DNA of 64,000 nucleotides from Lactiplantibacillus brownii (lineage in GTDB: Bacteria > Bacillota > Bacilli > Lactobacillales > Lactobacillaceae): positions 372,001 through 436,000 of the forward strand of contig NZ_JAVCWF010000001.1 in NCBI RefSeq assembly GCF_031085375.1. Reading direction: 5' to 3'. Below the pieces are notes generated by a model that saw only the letters and a program-made list of their open reading frames with translations, ran no database searches and was not told the DNA's origin. The translations under genes were made by a program, and so were the position numbers. Positions 1 through 8,616 of the stretch are shown here, one piece after another. Numbering within the stretch: the first letter of the stretch is position 1; each line of letters opens with the position of its first letter.

Positions 1-1
1 C

Positions 2-664
2 CCAGATCAACCACTGGCAACCGGTAAAACGACTGCCAAGATTCAGTTTGATGCTAGTGACACGACCAGCCTAAAACCAATGAATCCTAATAATCCTAAT
101 ACGGCGGTGACCGATCCAGTCTTGGGTCAAGGAACAGTTACGAATGTGAAGTCTGGGGCGTCATTTGTTTATGTGACCGAAAACATGACCTTCGGGAAAA
201 CGGCAAATTTAATTGATATGTTTCAGGCACAAAAATACCCAGCAGAAGTGACCTTGAACGAGTCCAAATTGACTAAGGCGGTATCAGATGACTGGAAAAC
301 GAATTTTATCGTTGAGGTTGCGGATGGCCGCGGTGCTAATGCCAATTGGCAATTGCGGGTTTCAGGATCGCCACTCTCAACGGGAAATACGAGCGTCGAT
401 GGGGCAAAAATCGAGTGGCCCAGTGCCGTGATTCATCGTAGTGGTGAGGCGCCCGAACAAGCACTACAGGCGGGAAATGCGACGACCATTCAGTTAGATC
501 AGTCGTCTAATACGATTTTGTCATTTACCGGGAAAGAAGCTGCTGGGGTAACGACTGCACAGTTTGCACCTAAGGATATTATGTTAGACGTTCCAGCTAA
601 TCGTGCACAACCAGGGACATACAGCACGGATCTTAACTGGACTTTGGCCGACACACCCGCGTAA
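2..664 (+). CDS. WxL-domain cell-surface protein, 5' end outside the window
   Basis: The reading frame is open from the left edge, so the start codon and signal peptide are missing. The visible 220 residues form a WxL domain, the C-terminal module that attaches secreted proteins non-covalently to peptidoglycan in Gram-positive bacteria. The first motif is NWQLRVSGSPL and the second, near the C-terminus, is LNWTLADTP. It is followed after 30 bases by a DUF916/DUF3324 protein and then a second WxL protein, the usual order of a csc-type surface cluster. The first visible Met, at base 80, lies inside the domain and is not a likely start. Confidence 0.9.
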   Translation, partial: PDQPLATGKTTAKIQFDASDTTSLKPMNPNNPNTAVTDPVLGQGTVTNVKSGASFVYVTENMTFGKTANLIDMFQAQKYPAEVTLNESKLTKAVSDDWKTNFIVEVADGRGANANWQLRVSGSPLSTGNTSVDGAKIEWPSAVIHRSGEAPEQALQAGNATTIQLDQSSNTILSFTGKEAAGVTTAQFAPKDIMLDVPANRAQPGTYSTDLNWTLADTPA

Positions 665-694
665 AAAGGGTTCACGCAGTAAGGGGTTTAAAGG

Positions 695-1744
695 ATGTTG
701 ATGAAAATACGATTTTGGGGAATCGTCAGGGTCATGTTAGGACTGTTAGTGGGCTTGTCTTTAGCACAAGTGAGTCGCGCGGCAACCACTGGACCCAGTA
801 ATAATATTGGTTTCAGTGTGTCAGCGCAATTACCGAAAAATCAGGTTAATACAGCGCACACTTATTTTGATTTGCAATTATCTTCTGGTCAGAGCCAAAC
901 ATTAAAAGCTGTTATTTATAATGTGACTAATCGTGATATTCAGGTCAAAACGGGCATTCATACGGCCTACACTAATGGCAATGGTGTTATCGAATATGTG
1001 AAACCAACGACGGTTTTTGATCCTTCGTTAAAACTTCAGATTGGTCAATTGACGCGAGTTCAAGGGAAATCAGTGGTGACAGTACCGGCAAATGGGACTA
1101 AAGTCGTCACAGCACAGGTCAAGATTCCGAAAACGGCTTTCCAGGGCACGATGTTAGGCGGTTGGTATTTCGAAAAACTCACTGAGAAAGTCACCAGTGA
1201 GGTCAAAGGGTCAATGAACGTTCGTAACCAGTATTCTTATGTCATTGGGATGAAATATTCGCTTGGCAAGACACCCAAACCAGCACTCAAACTGGGACAA
1301 GTTGAACCCAAAGTGGTTAATGAACACCAAGCCATCGTCGCTGATTTGCGGAATGTTTCAGCGACAATCAATCAAAACTTGAGCTTGACGACAACCATCA
1401 CTAGTAAGGCCACTGGCGACGTGGTGAAAACTGTCAAAAAAGCGTCGGTACAATTAGCCCCGAACACGGTGTATCACTATCCTCTTTTAACGGGAACGTC
1501 GGCGTTAAAATCCGGTCATTATCAGTTGAAAATGATTGTTAAGGGCCAGTCACAGCGCTGGGTGCTTGAAAAAGACTTTACCATTACTGCGTCTGCTGCT
1601 AAAAAGCTGGCTCACCAATCCGTTGAAAATAAGGGGCTCAATTCCATCTGGCTAGTAGTTGCGGGAGCGGTGGGGATGCTGGTGATCGGTGGATTACTGG
1701 CTGGATTGGTCTTCTTTTTAAGGAAACGGCGACGAGATGAGTAA
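695..1744 (+). CDS. DUF916/DUF3324 WxL-interacting membrane protein
   Basis: A 349-residue protein with an N-terminal signal peptide (hydrophobic residues about 10-28, then SRAATT), an extracellular DUF916-like domain (about 35-160), a DUF3324-like domain (about 170-300), one transmembrane helix (about 318-341) and a basic tail KKRRRDE-like (RKRRRDE). Family knowledge: these WxL-interacting proteins sit in the membrane and bind WxL partners and peptidoglycan. AAAGGA lies directly before the ATG at 695; an in-frame ATG at 701 has better spacing and may be the true start. The gene overlaps the next one by 8 bases, suggesting translational coupling. Confidence 0.88.
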   Translation: MLMKIRFWGIVRVMLGLLVGLSLAQVSRAATTGPSNNIGFSVSAQLPKNQVNTAHTYFDLQLSSGQSQTLKAVIYNVTNRDIQVKTGIHTAYTNGNGVIEYVKPTTVFDPSLKLQIGQLTRVQGKSVVTVPANGTKVVTAQVKIPKTAFQGTMLGGWYFEKLTEKVTSEVKGSMNVRNQYSYVIGMKYSLGKTPKPALKLGQVEPKVVNEHQAIVADLRNVSATINQNLSLTTTITSKATGDVVKTVKKASVQLAPNTVYHYPLLTGTSALKSGHYQLKMIVKGQSQRWVLEKDFTITASAAKKLAHQSVENKGLNSIWLVVAGAVGMLVIGGLLAGLVFFLRKRRRDE

Positions 1745-3320
1745 AAAACTAGCAGCGAAGCGCTTATCTAACCCAAAATCGTGGCTTCCCATAAGTAAGT
1801 TTTGGCCACTTTTGCTGACCATCGGTGTTTTATTGACTTTTGTGACAGACAAACCATTGACGGCAGTTGCGCAAACCGGTACTAGTCATTTCGACAACCT
1901 ATCGTTAAGTGACCCTTACTTTGAAAAAACGGCTGCGCAACCGATGCAGAGCCAGTATCAGAATGAGTTACGACGATTTCCTGAATTGACGTCAGTGAGT
2001 GCGAATTATACGAGCAACGATCATCGGGTGACCAGTGACACAACAACGATTGATGTTAAATTTAGTGGCAATGCTTCTATTGATGAAGACATTGCTAGAA
2101 AGAATAATATTCTAAAATTTGAATTAGTGGTCATGTCTGGGAAGCAATCAAGTCTAGATCTGGCTGATTCAATAAAATACTACGGTAATACGCCATACGG
2201 TGGTGGGGAGACGACGACTAGTATTGGTTTTAGCGCTAATTATGATCACTATATCAATGTGGGTCTAAAGAATATCAAATCAAAGCTGCCATTGAAGGTT
2301 GGGTTTCGACTAACGACTCGGCAACATCCGAATGTCTGGACCACCTATAGTTTTGGCACGATTAAGACGCAACCACTCAATACTAAGCCGACAATCGATC
2401 AGTTAACGCCGGCTAGTCAAACGATTGAAGGCCACGGGACACCTGGTAATTATGTCACTAGTAATATCGATCCAGACAATGAACAGCAGATTTCACCAAG
2501 TGGCAAGTATCAGCTGGCGTTGAAGAATCCTTTGGGAGTCTATTTGAGTGATCGAGAGGCAGTCACGGTGACTGAGAGTAATGCTGCGGGCGACGCGGCG
2601 AGTGCTTCTCAGTACAAATTGAATTTGTCACATGCGGCACAAAATCCAGAATTTGATCTTGAAGATTCCGCGGACTTAACGCCGGAGACCTTACCAGAGG
2701 CAATCGCCAAGCAACTTGATTTTAAGGTCGAGAATACAACGGATGTCAAGTTTGAGAGTAGTTACAGCGTCGAAATGCTATCAACTTTGATTGAAGCGTT
2801 AAAGCTTGGTAAAACGATTGAGGTGCCAATCTACGCAACGAAACCAGGCTATATTCAGTCAAATACGATCGTGGTAAAAGTGACTAAAAGCCATGGAACT
2901 GTCATTTTTAATCAGAGCATGGGTGGGCTAGATTTTGGAGAAGTCACGGTGCCGATGCGCCCAACACGCTTTTTCCCCGTAACTAACTTTGAAATTACGG
3001 TCAAGGACCATCGTAGTAAGCCAGTACCATGGCAACTTTCGGCGCAAACGGTTGCCTCAGACACTAAAGATAGCTATGATTTGAGACCGTACCTTCATTT
3101 TCTGGATAAGAATTTGCAGGAACAGTCGCTTGATTCAAGCGTCGTTGTTTATCGAAAAGCCGCGACCGATACGCAGACGCTCACTTCAATTCCCTTTGGA
3201 AATAATGCCGCTGCGGTAGGTCCGAAGATTTGTATTACAGCCGGTCCGGATATGAAGGTTGGCAAATATGCGGCGACGATTCAGTGGACGTTGGCGGACG
3301 TCCCAGTCAATGGAAACTAA
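1737..3320 (+). CDS. Large WxL-domain extracellular protein
   Basis: A 527-residue secreted protein. Residues 20-45 form a signal peptide ending near AVAQT; the middle (50-380) is a beta-rich extracellular region of no recognised family; the last 145 residues are a WxL domain with PWQLSAQ and IQWTLADVP. It starts inside the end of the DUF916 gene (8-base overlap) and is followed by a clear terminator, so it is the last gene of the cluster. By comparison with csc clusters it would be the CscC-like large surface component, possibly a ligand- or polysaccharide-binding protein; the ligand cannot be read from the sequence. Confidence 0.85.
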   Translation: MSKKLAAKRLSNPKSWLPISKFWPLLLTIGVLLTFVTDKPLTAVAQTGTSHFDNLSLSDPYFEKTAAQPMQSQYQNELRRFPELTSVSANYTSNDHRVTSDTTTIDVKFSGNASIDEDIARKNNILKFELVVMSGKQSSLDLADSIKYYGNTPYGGGETTTSIGFSANYDHYINVGLKNIKSKLPLKVGFRLTTRQHPNVWTTYSFGTIKTQPLNTKPTIDQLTPASQTIEGHGTPGNYVTSNIDPDNEQQISPSGKYQLALKNPLGVYLSDREAVTVTESNAAGDAASASQYKLNLSHAAQNPEFDLEDSADLTPETLPEAIAKQLDFKVENTTDVKFESSYSVEMLSTLIEALKLGKTIEVPIYATKPGYIQSNTIVVKVTKSHGTVIFNQSMGGLDFGEVTVPMRPTRFFPVTNFEITVKDHRSKPVPWQLSAQTVASDTKDSYDLRPYLHFLDKNLQEQSLDSSVVVYRKAATDTQTLTSIPFGNNAAAVGPKICITAGPDMKVGKYAATIQWTLADVPVNGN

Positions 3321-3321
3321 C

Positions 3322-3366
3322 TAAAAGGCCTAGTATCGATGAAAGTTAATCGGTACTAGGCTTTTA
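3322..3366. terminator. Bidirectional rho-independent terminator
   Basis: CCTAGTATCGAT pairs with ATCGGTACTAGG around an 8-base loop, flanked by A and T tracts. It separates the csc cluster from the convergent MFS gene and can serve both. Confidence 0.85.
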
Positions 3367-3399
3367 GACCATCTTGCAGTGTCAAAGTAGCTGTTAATA

Positions 3400-4605
3400 T
3401 TATGAATTGCGTTTTTTGGATTTTAAGATTAAATAGTAAGACATGATCACTAGTAATATTGTGATGATTGAAATTTGTACGAGCATATAAACCGTGCCGA
3501 ACTTTTGAGTAATAAAACCAATAATTGGATTTACGATCATGGTTGCCAAACTAATGGAAAAGGAAAGGCCTGAAATAAAAGTGGCTCTAGACTCGTCCTT
3601 AACCCATAGATTTAACATTTCCATAACGATTGGATCTAAAATATCCACTGTAATATATAGCATCCCAATCCCAAGTAAGAAAAGGTAATGATTCGTTTGA
3701 ATTTGAAAAAGGCAGCCAATAACCAGCAGGTTTGAAATCATCAGTATGAGTTTTTTATAACTAAGCTTTGAGAATCGATAAGCCTGTGTTGCTACAATTC
3801 CGCCAATAAAACTGAAAATCATAAAGATAATTCCATTAGCAGCGGATGAAAATCCTAATTTTGACACATAAGCGGGTAGCAATGAAAAAACAGCATTGAC
3901 CATCGCCACAATTAATGTCGTAAAAATAAACATAAAGAAGACGTTTGAAGCATTTAACATCTCTTTAAAAACGGTTAGGATACTCATAAGACTGGGACTA
4001 GAGTCGATTTCTTTATTATCTTGGGAAGGGTTATTGGTGTTTTTAATCGTCAATAGGACGATTAAACCTAAAACCAACATTAGTGATTGCATCAGATAGG
4101 GCAAAAATAGTTGGATGCTATAAAAGTAGCCGCCTAAGAAAGTTGCCAGTCCCGTTGCAATCGCTGTAAATAATTGCATTTTCCCTCTTATTTTGCCATA
4201 CTGCTTTTCTTTGCCCTCATCGCGAATCGCTTCATAAAAAAGGGCATCGTCAGCGCCGCTTAATAGTGCGTTGCCAACACCTTCCGCAATAAATGAAATC
4301 AATAAAAAAATAAAACCGGTAGTCTTTGTTAATAACAAGATTGAAAATAGCATCAATGGGGAAATCGTGAGGATTAATAAACCGGTCATCACGATGCTTT
4401 TCTTTTTGAACAGATCGCCAAGAATACCGCTTGGAATTTCCGCAGCAAACTGAGAAAAAAGAAACAATGATTGCAGAAAAGCAAACTGAACAAGACTAAA
4501 TTTTAAAAATTGCACTAAAAAAATAACATTAACAATTCGTGTAAAGCGAAGTTGTGTGAATATTGAATAAAGGTAGTACTTTAGTACCACATTTTGTTTG
4601 GCCAT
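3400..4605 (-). CDS. MFS transporter
   Basis: A 401-residue membrane protein with about 12 hydrophobic segments and a typical MFS layout: a short charged loop after TM2 (GDLFKKK) and a central cytoplasmic loop rich in polar residues (NTNNPSQDNKE). It resembles drug- or macrolide-type MFS exporters, but the substrate cannot be inferred. ATG at 4605 is chosen because GGGTTG lies at usable spacing upstream; a TTG two codons earlier (4611) is possible. The gene stands alone between terminators and has AT-rich codon use compared with its neighbours, which may point to transfer. Confidence 0.85.
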   Translation of the reverse strand: MAKQNVVLKYYLYSIFTQLRFTRIVNVIFLVQFLKFSLVQFAFLQSLFLFSQFAAEIPSGILGDLFKKKSIVMTGLLILTISPLMLFSILLLTKTTGFIFLLISFIAEGVGNALLSGADDALFYEAIRDEGKEKQYGKIRGKMQLFTAIATGLATFLGGYFYSIQLFLPYLMQSLMLVLGLIVLLTIKNTNNPSQDNKEIDSSPSLMSILTVFKEMLNASNVFFMFIFTTLIVAMVNAVFSLLPAYVSKLGFSSAANGIIFMIFSFIGGIVATQAYRFSKLSYKKLILMISNLLVIGCLFQIQTNHYLFLLGIGMLYITVDILDPIVMEMLNLWVKDESRATFISGLSFSISLATMIVNPIIGFITQKFGTVYMLVQISIITILLVIMSYYLILKSKKRNS

Positions 4606-4805
4606 GGTCAACCCGTTTCTAAATATCTCGTTATTTATGTATTTATGACTAAAAATATAATCAATATTTAATTATATTATCATTTAAGGGGAAAGTGTCA
4701 ACTCATTTTTAATTGTTACTTGGATTGATGAGTGAATTTGCATTAATTTCAAAACCCGTTATTAAAATGGTCGAGCATCGGCCCATTAAAATTGCGTAAG
4801 AATTT

Positions 4806-4820
4806 TTGTTAACGTTTCCA
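4806..4820. promoter_or_regulatory. Candidate cre (CcpA) site upstream of the dipeptidase gene
   Basis: TTGTTAACGTTTCCA matches the cre consensus WTGNAANCGNWNNCW at all but one defined position. It lies about 80 bases before the pepD start in a 290-base AT-rich intergenic region. Catabolite control of this gene is an inference. Confidence 0.4.
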
Positions 4821-4901
4821 TGCAACCTAGCATTTTTACCTAGAGCGTGTAAAATTGAAAGTGGTAAAACGTATTCATAATGATAATAGAGGAGTGTTTT
4901 C

Positions 4902-6314
4902 ATGAACGAACAAGCTTGTACAACCATTTTAGTAGGAAAAAAAGCCAGTGTTGATGGCTCTACAATGATTGCCCGGAACGATGATACTTTTATGCCCATT
5001 ACACCACAAAAGTTTATTGTCCATCCAGCGGTCCACGGTCGTAACGAAACGTTAACTTCTGGTAAGAACGGCTTTACAGCGCCACTACCAGCTGATGGTT
5101 ACCGCTACCAAGGGGTGCCTAACATCGAAGTTGCTGAAAAGGGTGTCTTTGAAGAAAATGGTTTTAATGAAAAAAACGTCGGCATTTCCTCAACTGAAAG
5201 TGTCTACGGTAACGAACATACGCTAACTTTCGATCCATTTATCAAAAATGGGTTGGCTGAGGATTCACTACCAACGATGGTTATTCCATTTATCAATTCC
5301 GCTAAAGAAGGGGTGCAATATTTAGGCCAATTGATTGCTAAATATGGCTCGCCTGAAGGTAACGGAGTCTTGTTCAATGATAAGAATGATGTTTGGTACA
5401 TGGAAATTGTGACTGGTCATCACTGGGTTGCACAACGGATTCCAGACGATGCTTACGCGGTCGCTGCAAACCAAGTGGCTATCCAATGGATCGATTTTGA
5501 TGATTCGGACAACTTCATGTGGTCAGATGGCATTCGCGAATTTGTTGACGAACATCATTTGAATCCTGACAAGGAAGGCTTTAACTTCCGGCATATCTTC
5601 GGGACTGACAATGAAAAAGATCGTCACTACAATACGCCACGTGTTTGGTACGGTCAACATTACTTCAATCCAGAAATCGAACAAGATCCACAATCAAGTG
5701 AATTACCATTCATTTGCCATGCCGCAAAGAAGATTTCAGTTGCGGATGTGGAATATGTTTTAGGCTCACATTACAATGAAACGAAGTACGATCCATTCAC
5801 TGATTCACCAGAAGGTAAAAAATTCCGGCCAATCGCGATGAATCGGACGCAGAATTCACACGTGATGCAAATTCGGAATGATGTTCCAGAAGATCAAAGT
5901 GCCATTATGTGGATGACTTTCGGGATGCCAGCCTTTGCACCATATTTGCCATTCCATGCGAATGTTTCTGAAACTGATGCTAGTTTTGCAAATACGCCAT
6001 TAACGTATGACCGGAAGAGTGCTTACTGGTTATATCGGACGGTCTCAATGATTGTGGAATCGCATTATGCGGACTTTGTGCAAGAAGACATTGATTACTT
6101 GAAGGAATGTCGGATGGCATTAGGCCAATTCGTTGCCGAAACGGATGCTAAAGCGGCCAAATTATCTGGTGAAGAATTAACCAAATTCTTGACGGCTCAA
6201 GATAAGGTAATGGTTGCCGACATGCGTGATAAAGCCGAAGACTTAATTGGTCGTTTGATTACTAAAGGGTTAACTTTATCGAAATTGACTTACAATGTCG
6301 ATATCAATCTTTAA
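4902..6314 (+). CDS. pepD: C69-family dipeptidase (PepD type)
   Basis: A 470-residue intracellular Ntn-hydrolase-type dipeptidase. The N-terminus has the family hallmark Cys followed by TTILVGKKASVDGSTMIARNDD; Cys6 is the expected nucleophile exposed by removal of the short leader. Length fits lactobacillar PepD/PepDA. It would release amino acids from dipeptides made by other peptidases in this auxotrophic group. AGAGGAG about 10 bases before the ATG supports the start. Monocistronic by spacing. L. plantarum-type genomes carry several pepD paralogues, so the exact orthologue is not assigned. Confidence 0.92.
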   Translation: MNEQACTTILVGKKASVDGSTMIARNDDTFMPITPQKFIVHPAVHGRNETLTSGKNGFTAPLPADGYRYQGVPNIEVAEKGVFEENGFNEKNVGISSTESVYGNEHTLTFDPFIKNGLAEDSLPTMVIPFINSAKEGVQYLGQLIAKYGSPEGNGVLFNDKNDVWYMEIVTGHHWVAQRIPDDAYAVAANQVAIQWIDFDDSDNFMWSDGIREFVDEHHLNPDKEGFNFRHIFGTDNEKDRHYNTPRVWYGQHYFNPEIEQDPQSSELPFICHAAKKISVADVEYVLGSHYNETKYDPFTDSPEGKKFRPIAMNRTQNSHVMQIRNDVPEDQSAIMWMTFGMPAFAPYLPFHANVSETDASFANTPLTYDRKSAYWLYRTVSMIVESHYADFVQEDIDYLKECRMALGQFVAETDAKAAKLSGEELTKFLTAQDKVMVADMRDKAEDLIGRLITKGLTLSKLTYNVDINL

Positions 6315-6375
6315 AATTTTCGTTTTGTCGTTAAGTGTGTATAATTAAGGTACTAATCCAAAGGGGTGATCTGAA

Positions 6376-6612
6376 ATGGATGAAAATGTTTTATTTAATC
6401 CGGGTGACGCAATTTCCGAATCCCATGATTATAACGAAGCGCTACGTAGTGCAGATATTTACAACGCGCAACAAGGCCGCAAACGCGGGCTTTTAATTGC
6501 CAAACCGCTTGAAGAAGATCAGGGTTATTCGGTCTTTTATGCGGATGATCTCATTTCGGCGGATGGTCCTAAGCCAGACGCACGCAAGTATCACGTCGAA
6601 AAACGCTTATAA
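6376..6612 (+). CDS. Small conserved hypothetical protein
   Basis: A 78-residue, acidic, soluble protein with no signal peptide or membrane segment and no recognised family. AAGGGGTGA precedes the ATG at good spacing and a TATAAT hexamer at 6340-6345 offers its own promoter, so the frame looks real. It is followed by a strong terminator, so it forms a single-gene unit. Confidence 0.75.
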   Translation: MDENVLFNPGDAISESHDYNEALRSADIYNAQQGRKRGLLIAKPLEEDQGYSVFYADDLISADGPKPDARKYHVEKRL

Positions 6613-6679
6613 ATAGGCGGCGCCAAACGGAGATTCATTCCGGTTGGCGGACGTTTAACGATAAATAGTTAAAGTAACA

Positions 6680-6727
6680 AAAAAATCTCTCTTAACTGGT
6701 TGTGCTAACCAGCTAAGAGAGATTTTT
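6680..6727. terminator. Bidirectional rho-independent terminator
   Basis: AAATCTCTCTTA and CTGGTT pair with AACCAG and TAAGAGAGATTT around a short loop, with A and T tracts on both sides. It ends both the small + strand gene and the convergent gene that stops at 6748. Confidence 0.9.
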
Positions 6728-6747
6728 GGTTACCTTGAAGTCGAGAC

Positions 6748-7914
6748 TTACAGGTTCCCAGTATCTTTCAAACGTTTTTCTAATAAATAAGCATCCATAT
6801 AGCCAAATGAGAGTTCGACCACTGCGTCTAAATCGATCATGGTTCCCACCCGGTTGATCTGATTATCGTCTTCAATGTTGTAGAAGATAAAGTGACCATT
6901 GGTGACGGTGCCTGGATAACCAGTCATGTCGGGCAGCATCGGATTGTCGGTCGTTAAATGCAACAAGTTATTGAAGTTGCCCGCCTGACGCAGGATGGCT
7001 TCAAATAAATCAATCGTTGGATCGAATAACCGTTCATCATTTAACACGGGTTGCACGCTTAATTCAAATTGTTGATTCAGTTCGATGAAGCCGCGCATAG
7101 TTTGTAAATAATCTGATTGAATAGTCACTGATTCAATTAATGATCGCCGGCACAAGGTGTAGCCACCAAATTGTCCGGTCATATCGATCAAATTGATCAC
7201 AACACTGTCGGCATTCAGCGCATTCACAAAACCAACGAAGAACATCTCTGAACCGTCAGCGGAGCGAATCGCAATGAGTTCATGATTCGCTTGAGCATGA
7301 ACTAAGGTGTCATTAGTCGCCTGTGCACCAGTGACCTTGATGGAATCCACGTGGTGATAAGCCGTTTTGACATAGGCACTTTCAAGCAAGAGCTCGTTGC
7401 CACGGAATTCAATGATATTGACGGCGTCATAATTAATGGCGCTAGTTTTTTGTTGTTGATAATTAAATTTATCAAAGGCTTTAAATTCGAATTCTGATTC
7501 CGCCAAGCTTTGGACTTGGCCCTCTAAATAATTGTCACTGATCGTAGTAACTAACAAAATGACTTGCTTTTGCGTTAAAGCACTCGCCAAAATTTGCGAC
7601 AATTCGGCGTGTTCGGCGTTGAAATGGACCGGTGACTGTGGCACGGTACTCAAGTTTTCGTCACCAGCATTTTCGATGCGAAAGGCCATGTTGTCTAAAT
7701 CCTCGCTCATCATTTCCACTTCATCAATGACCCGGTAGCGCATGAAGACGGCGCCGTCTTGGAGCCCGGCATCGTCATAGGTATTCAGGACGACGCCATC
7801 GGGTGCCAGACTATCAATATAGCCGGTGTAAACCACATCGCTGTTGGCTTGATAAAGATTGATGAGATGGGCCTGTTGCTCGGCCAGTTGTAAATCTTCC
7901 ATAATTGAACTCAT
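6748..7914 (-). CDS. Hypothetical protein with four internal Sm-like repeats
   Basis: A 388-residue soluble, acidic protein of no recognised family. Four degenerate copies of one unit can be seen: about 30-75 (YTGYIDSLAPDGVVLNTYDD), 120-170 (LEGQVQSLAESEFEFKAFD), 220-265 (FVGFVNALNADSVVINLIDM) and 330-375 (YPGTVTNGHFIFYNIEDD). Each has a G-x-V turn, a strand ending in V/F-x-L/F, an acidic turn, and a later R/I-rich strand. The pattern resembles a small beta-barrel of the Sm type, but this is only a structural guess. The start at 7914 is chosen because AAGGGGG (inside the longer frame) sits 8 bases before this ATG. Confidence 0.75.
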   Translation of the reverse strand: MSSIMEDLQLAEQQAHLINLYQANSDVVYTGYIDSLAPDGVVLNTYDDAGLQDGAVFMRYRVIDEVEMMSEDLDNMAFRIENAGDENLSTVPQSPVHFNAEHAELSQILASALTQKQVILLVTTISDNYLEGQVQSLAESEFEFKAFDKFNYQQQKTSAINYDAVNIIEFRGNELLLESAYVKTAYHHVDSIKVTGAQATNDTLVHAQANHELIAIRSADGSEMFFVGFVNALNADSVVINLIDMTGQFGGYTLCRRSLIESVTIQSDYLQTMRGFIELNQQFELSVQPVLNDERLFDPTIDLFEAILRQAGNFNNLLHLTTDNPMLPDMTGYPGTVTNGHFIFYNIEDDNQINRVGTMIDLDAVVELSFGYMDAYLLEKRLKDTGNL

Positions 7915-8014
7915 CTGTCTAACCCCCTTCATTGTTATCGTTTAACTATAGCACGTTTTACTAGGGAACCGTTGCTTTTAGTCCGTTTTATGGTGGTTAA
8001 CAAGGTGAGGATAC

Positions 8015-8043
8015 TTGCAATATATCTAAAAGATATATATACT
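8015..8043 (+). promoter_or_regulatory. Promoter of the padR-efflux operon with embedded operator
   Basis: TTGCAA (8015-8020) and TATACT (8038-8043) are separated by exactly 17 bases. The spacer holds the perfect palindrome ATATATCT-AAA-AGATATAT (8020-8038). This layout fits repression by the PadR-type regulator encoded just downstream, as is usual in this family. Confidence 0.7.
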
Positions 8044-8073
8044 AATGAAGCTCTAAAAGTTAGGTGGCAAAAT

Positions 8074-8616
8074 ATGTATGAATTATTTGTTTTAGGTCAG
8101 TTGATGGATCGACCAATGACCGGCTACCAGTTGCGCAAAGCGTTGGTAGGGGTGGTTGGGCAAGAGTTGACGATTAGTTTCGGGGCACTCTATCCCTTGC
8201 TAGATAAACTGGCAGGTGCCGGGGACTTAACGTTAGATTTCAAAACGACCACGAGTAAACGACCCCAGAAAGTCGCAACGCTCACTGCTAGTGGTCGGCA
8301 ACACTTTTGGGCACTAGTGCTCGCGCCCGTTGCGCTGAATAAGCAGACTCAACTGACGTTCCAGATTAAGTTGAATTTTTTACATTTGTTGACACGTGAC
8401 CAGCAACTTAGCGTGTTGACTGATTTTCAAGCGTTTGCGCAAGGTCAACTAACACGATTAGCCACGCAAAAATCGCATTTGCAGCATAACGCCCATATGT
8501 TGGCGGCGGATATTGCGGATGCCTTGTTAGCAACGTCACTCCAAGAACAACGTGCGCAGGTCCAATTTGATTGGATCACTGCGCTAATTCAAGCAAAGAG
8601 GGCAAAAGAATTATGA
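8074..8616 (+). CDS. PadR-family transcriptional regulator
   Basis: A 180-residue protein. The N-terminal winged helix (about 1-85) has the PadR signature: MYELFVLGQLMDRPMTGYQL, then a GALYPLLDKLAGAGDL recognition region and a TLTASGRQHF wing. The C-terminal half is the helical Vir-type extension used for dimerisation and effector sensing. The start at 8074 is set by AGGTGG six bases upstream; the longer frame would run through the promoter. It overlaps the efflux gene by four bases (ATGA), so the two are co-translated. Likely role: autorepressor of the pump operon, relieved by a toxic substrate. Confidence 0.9.
   Translation: MYELFVLGQLMDRPMTGYQLRKALVGVVGQELTISFGALYPLLDKLAGAGDLTLDFKTTTSKRPQKVATLTASGRQHFWALVLAPVALNKQTQLTFQIKLNFLHLLTRDQQLSVLTDFQAFAQGQLTRLATQKSHLQHNAHMLAADIADALLATSLQEQRAQVQFDWITALIQAKRAKEL

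Noticed and set aside
4806..4820. A full promoter for pepD with TTGAAA at 4855
   Set aside because: The best -10 candidates give 15- or 21-base spacers, so no promoter is called.
4709..4999. 96-codon minus-strand frame over the pepD promoter
   Set aside because: Overlaps the pepD start and a promoter region, with no recognisable product.
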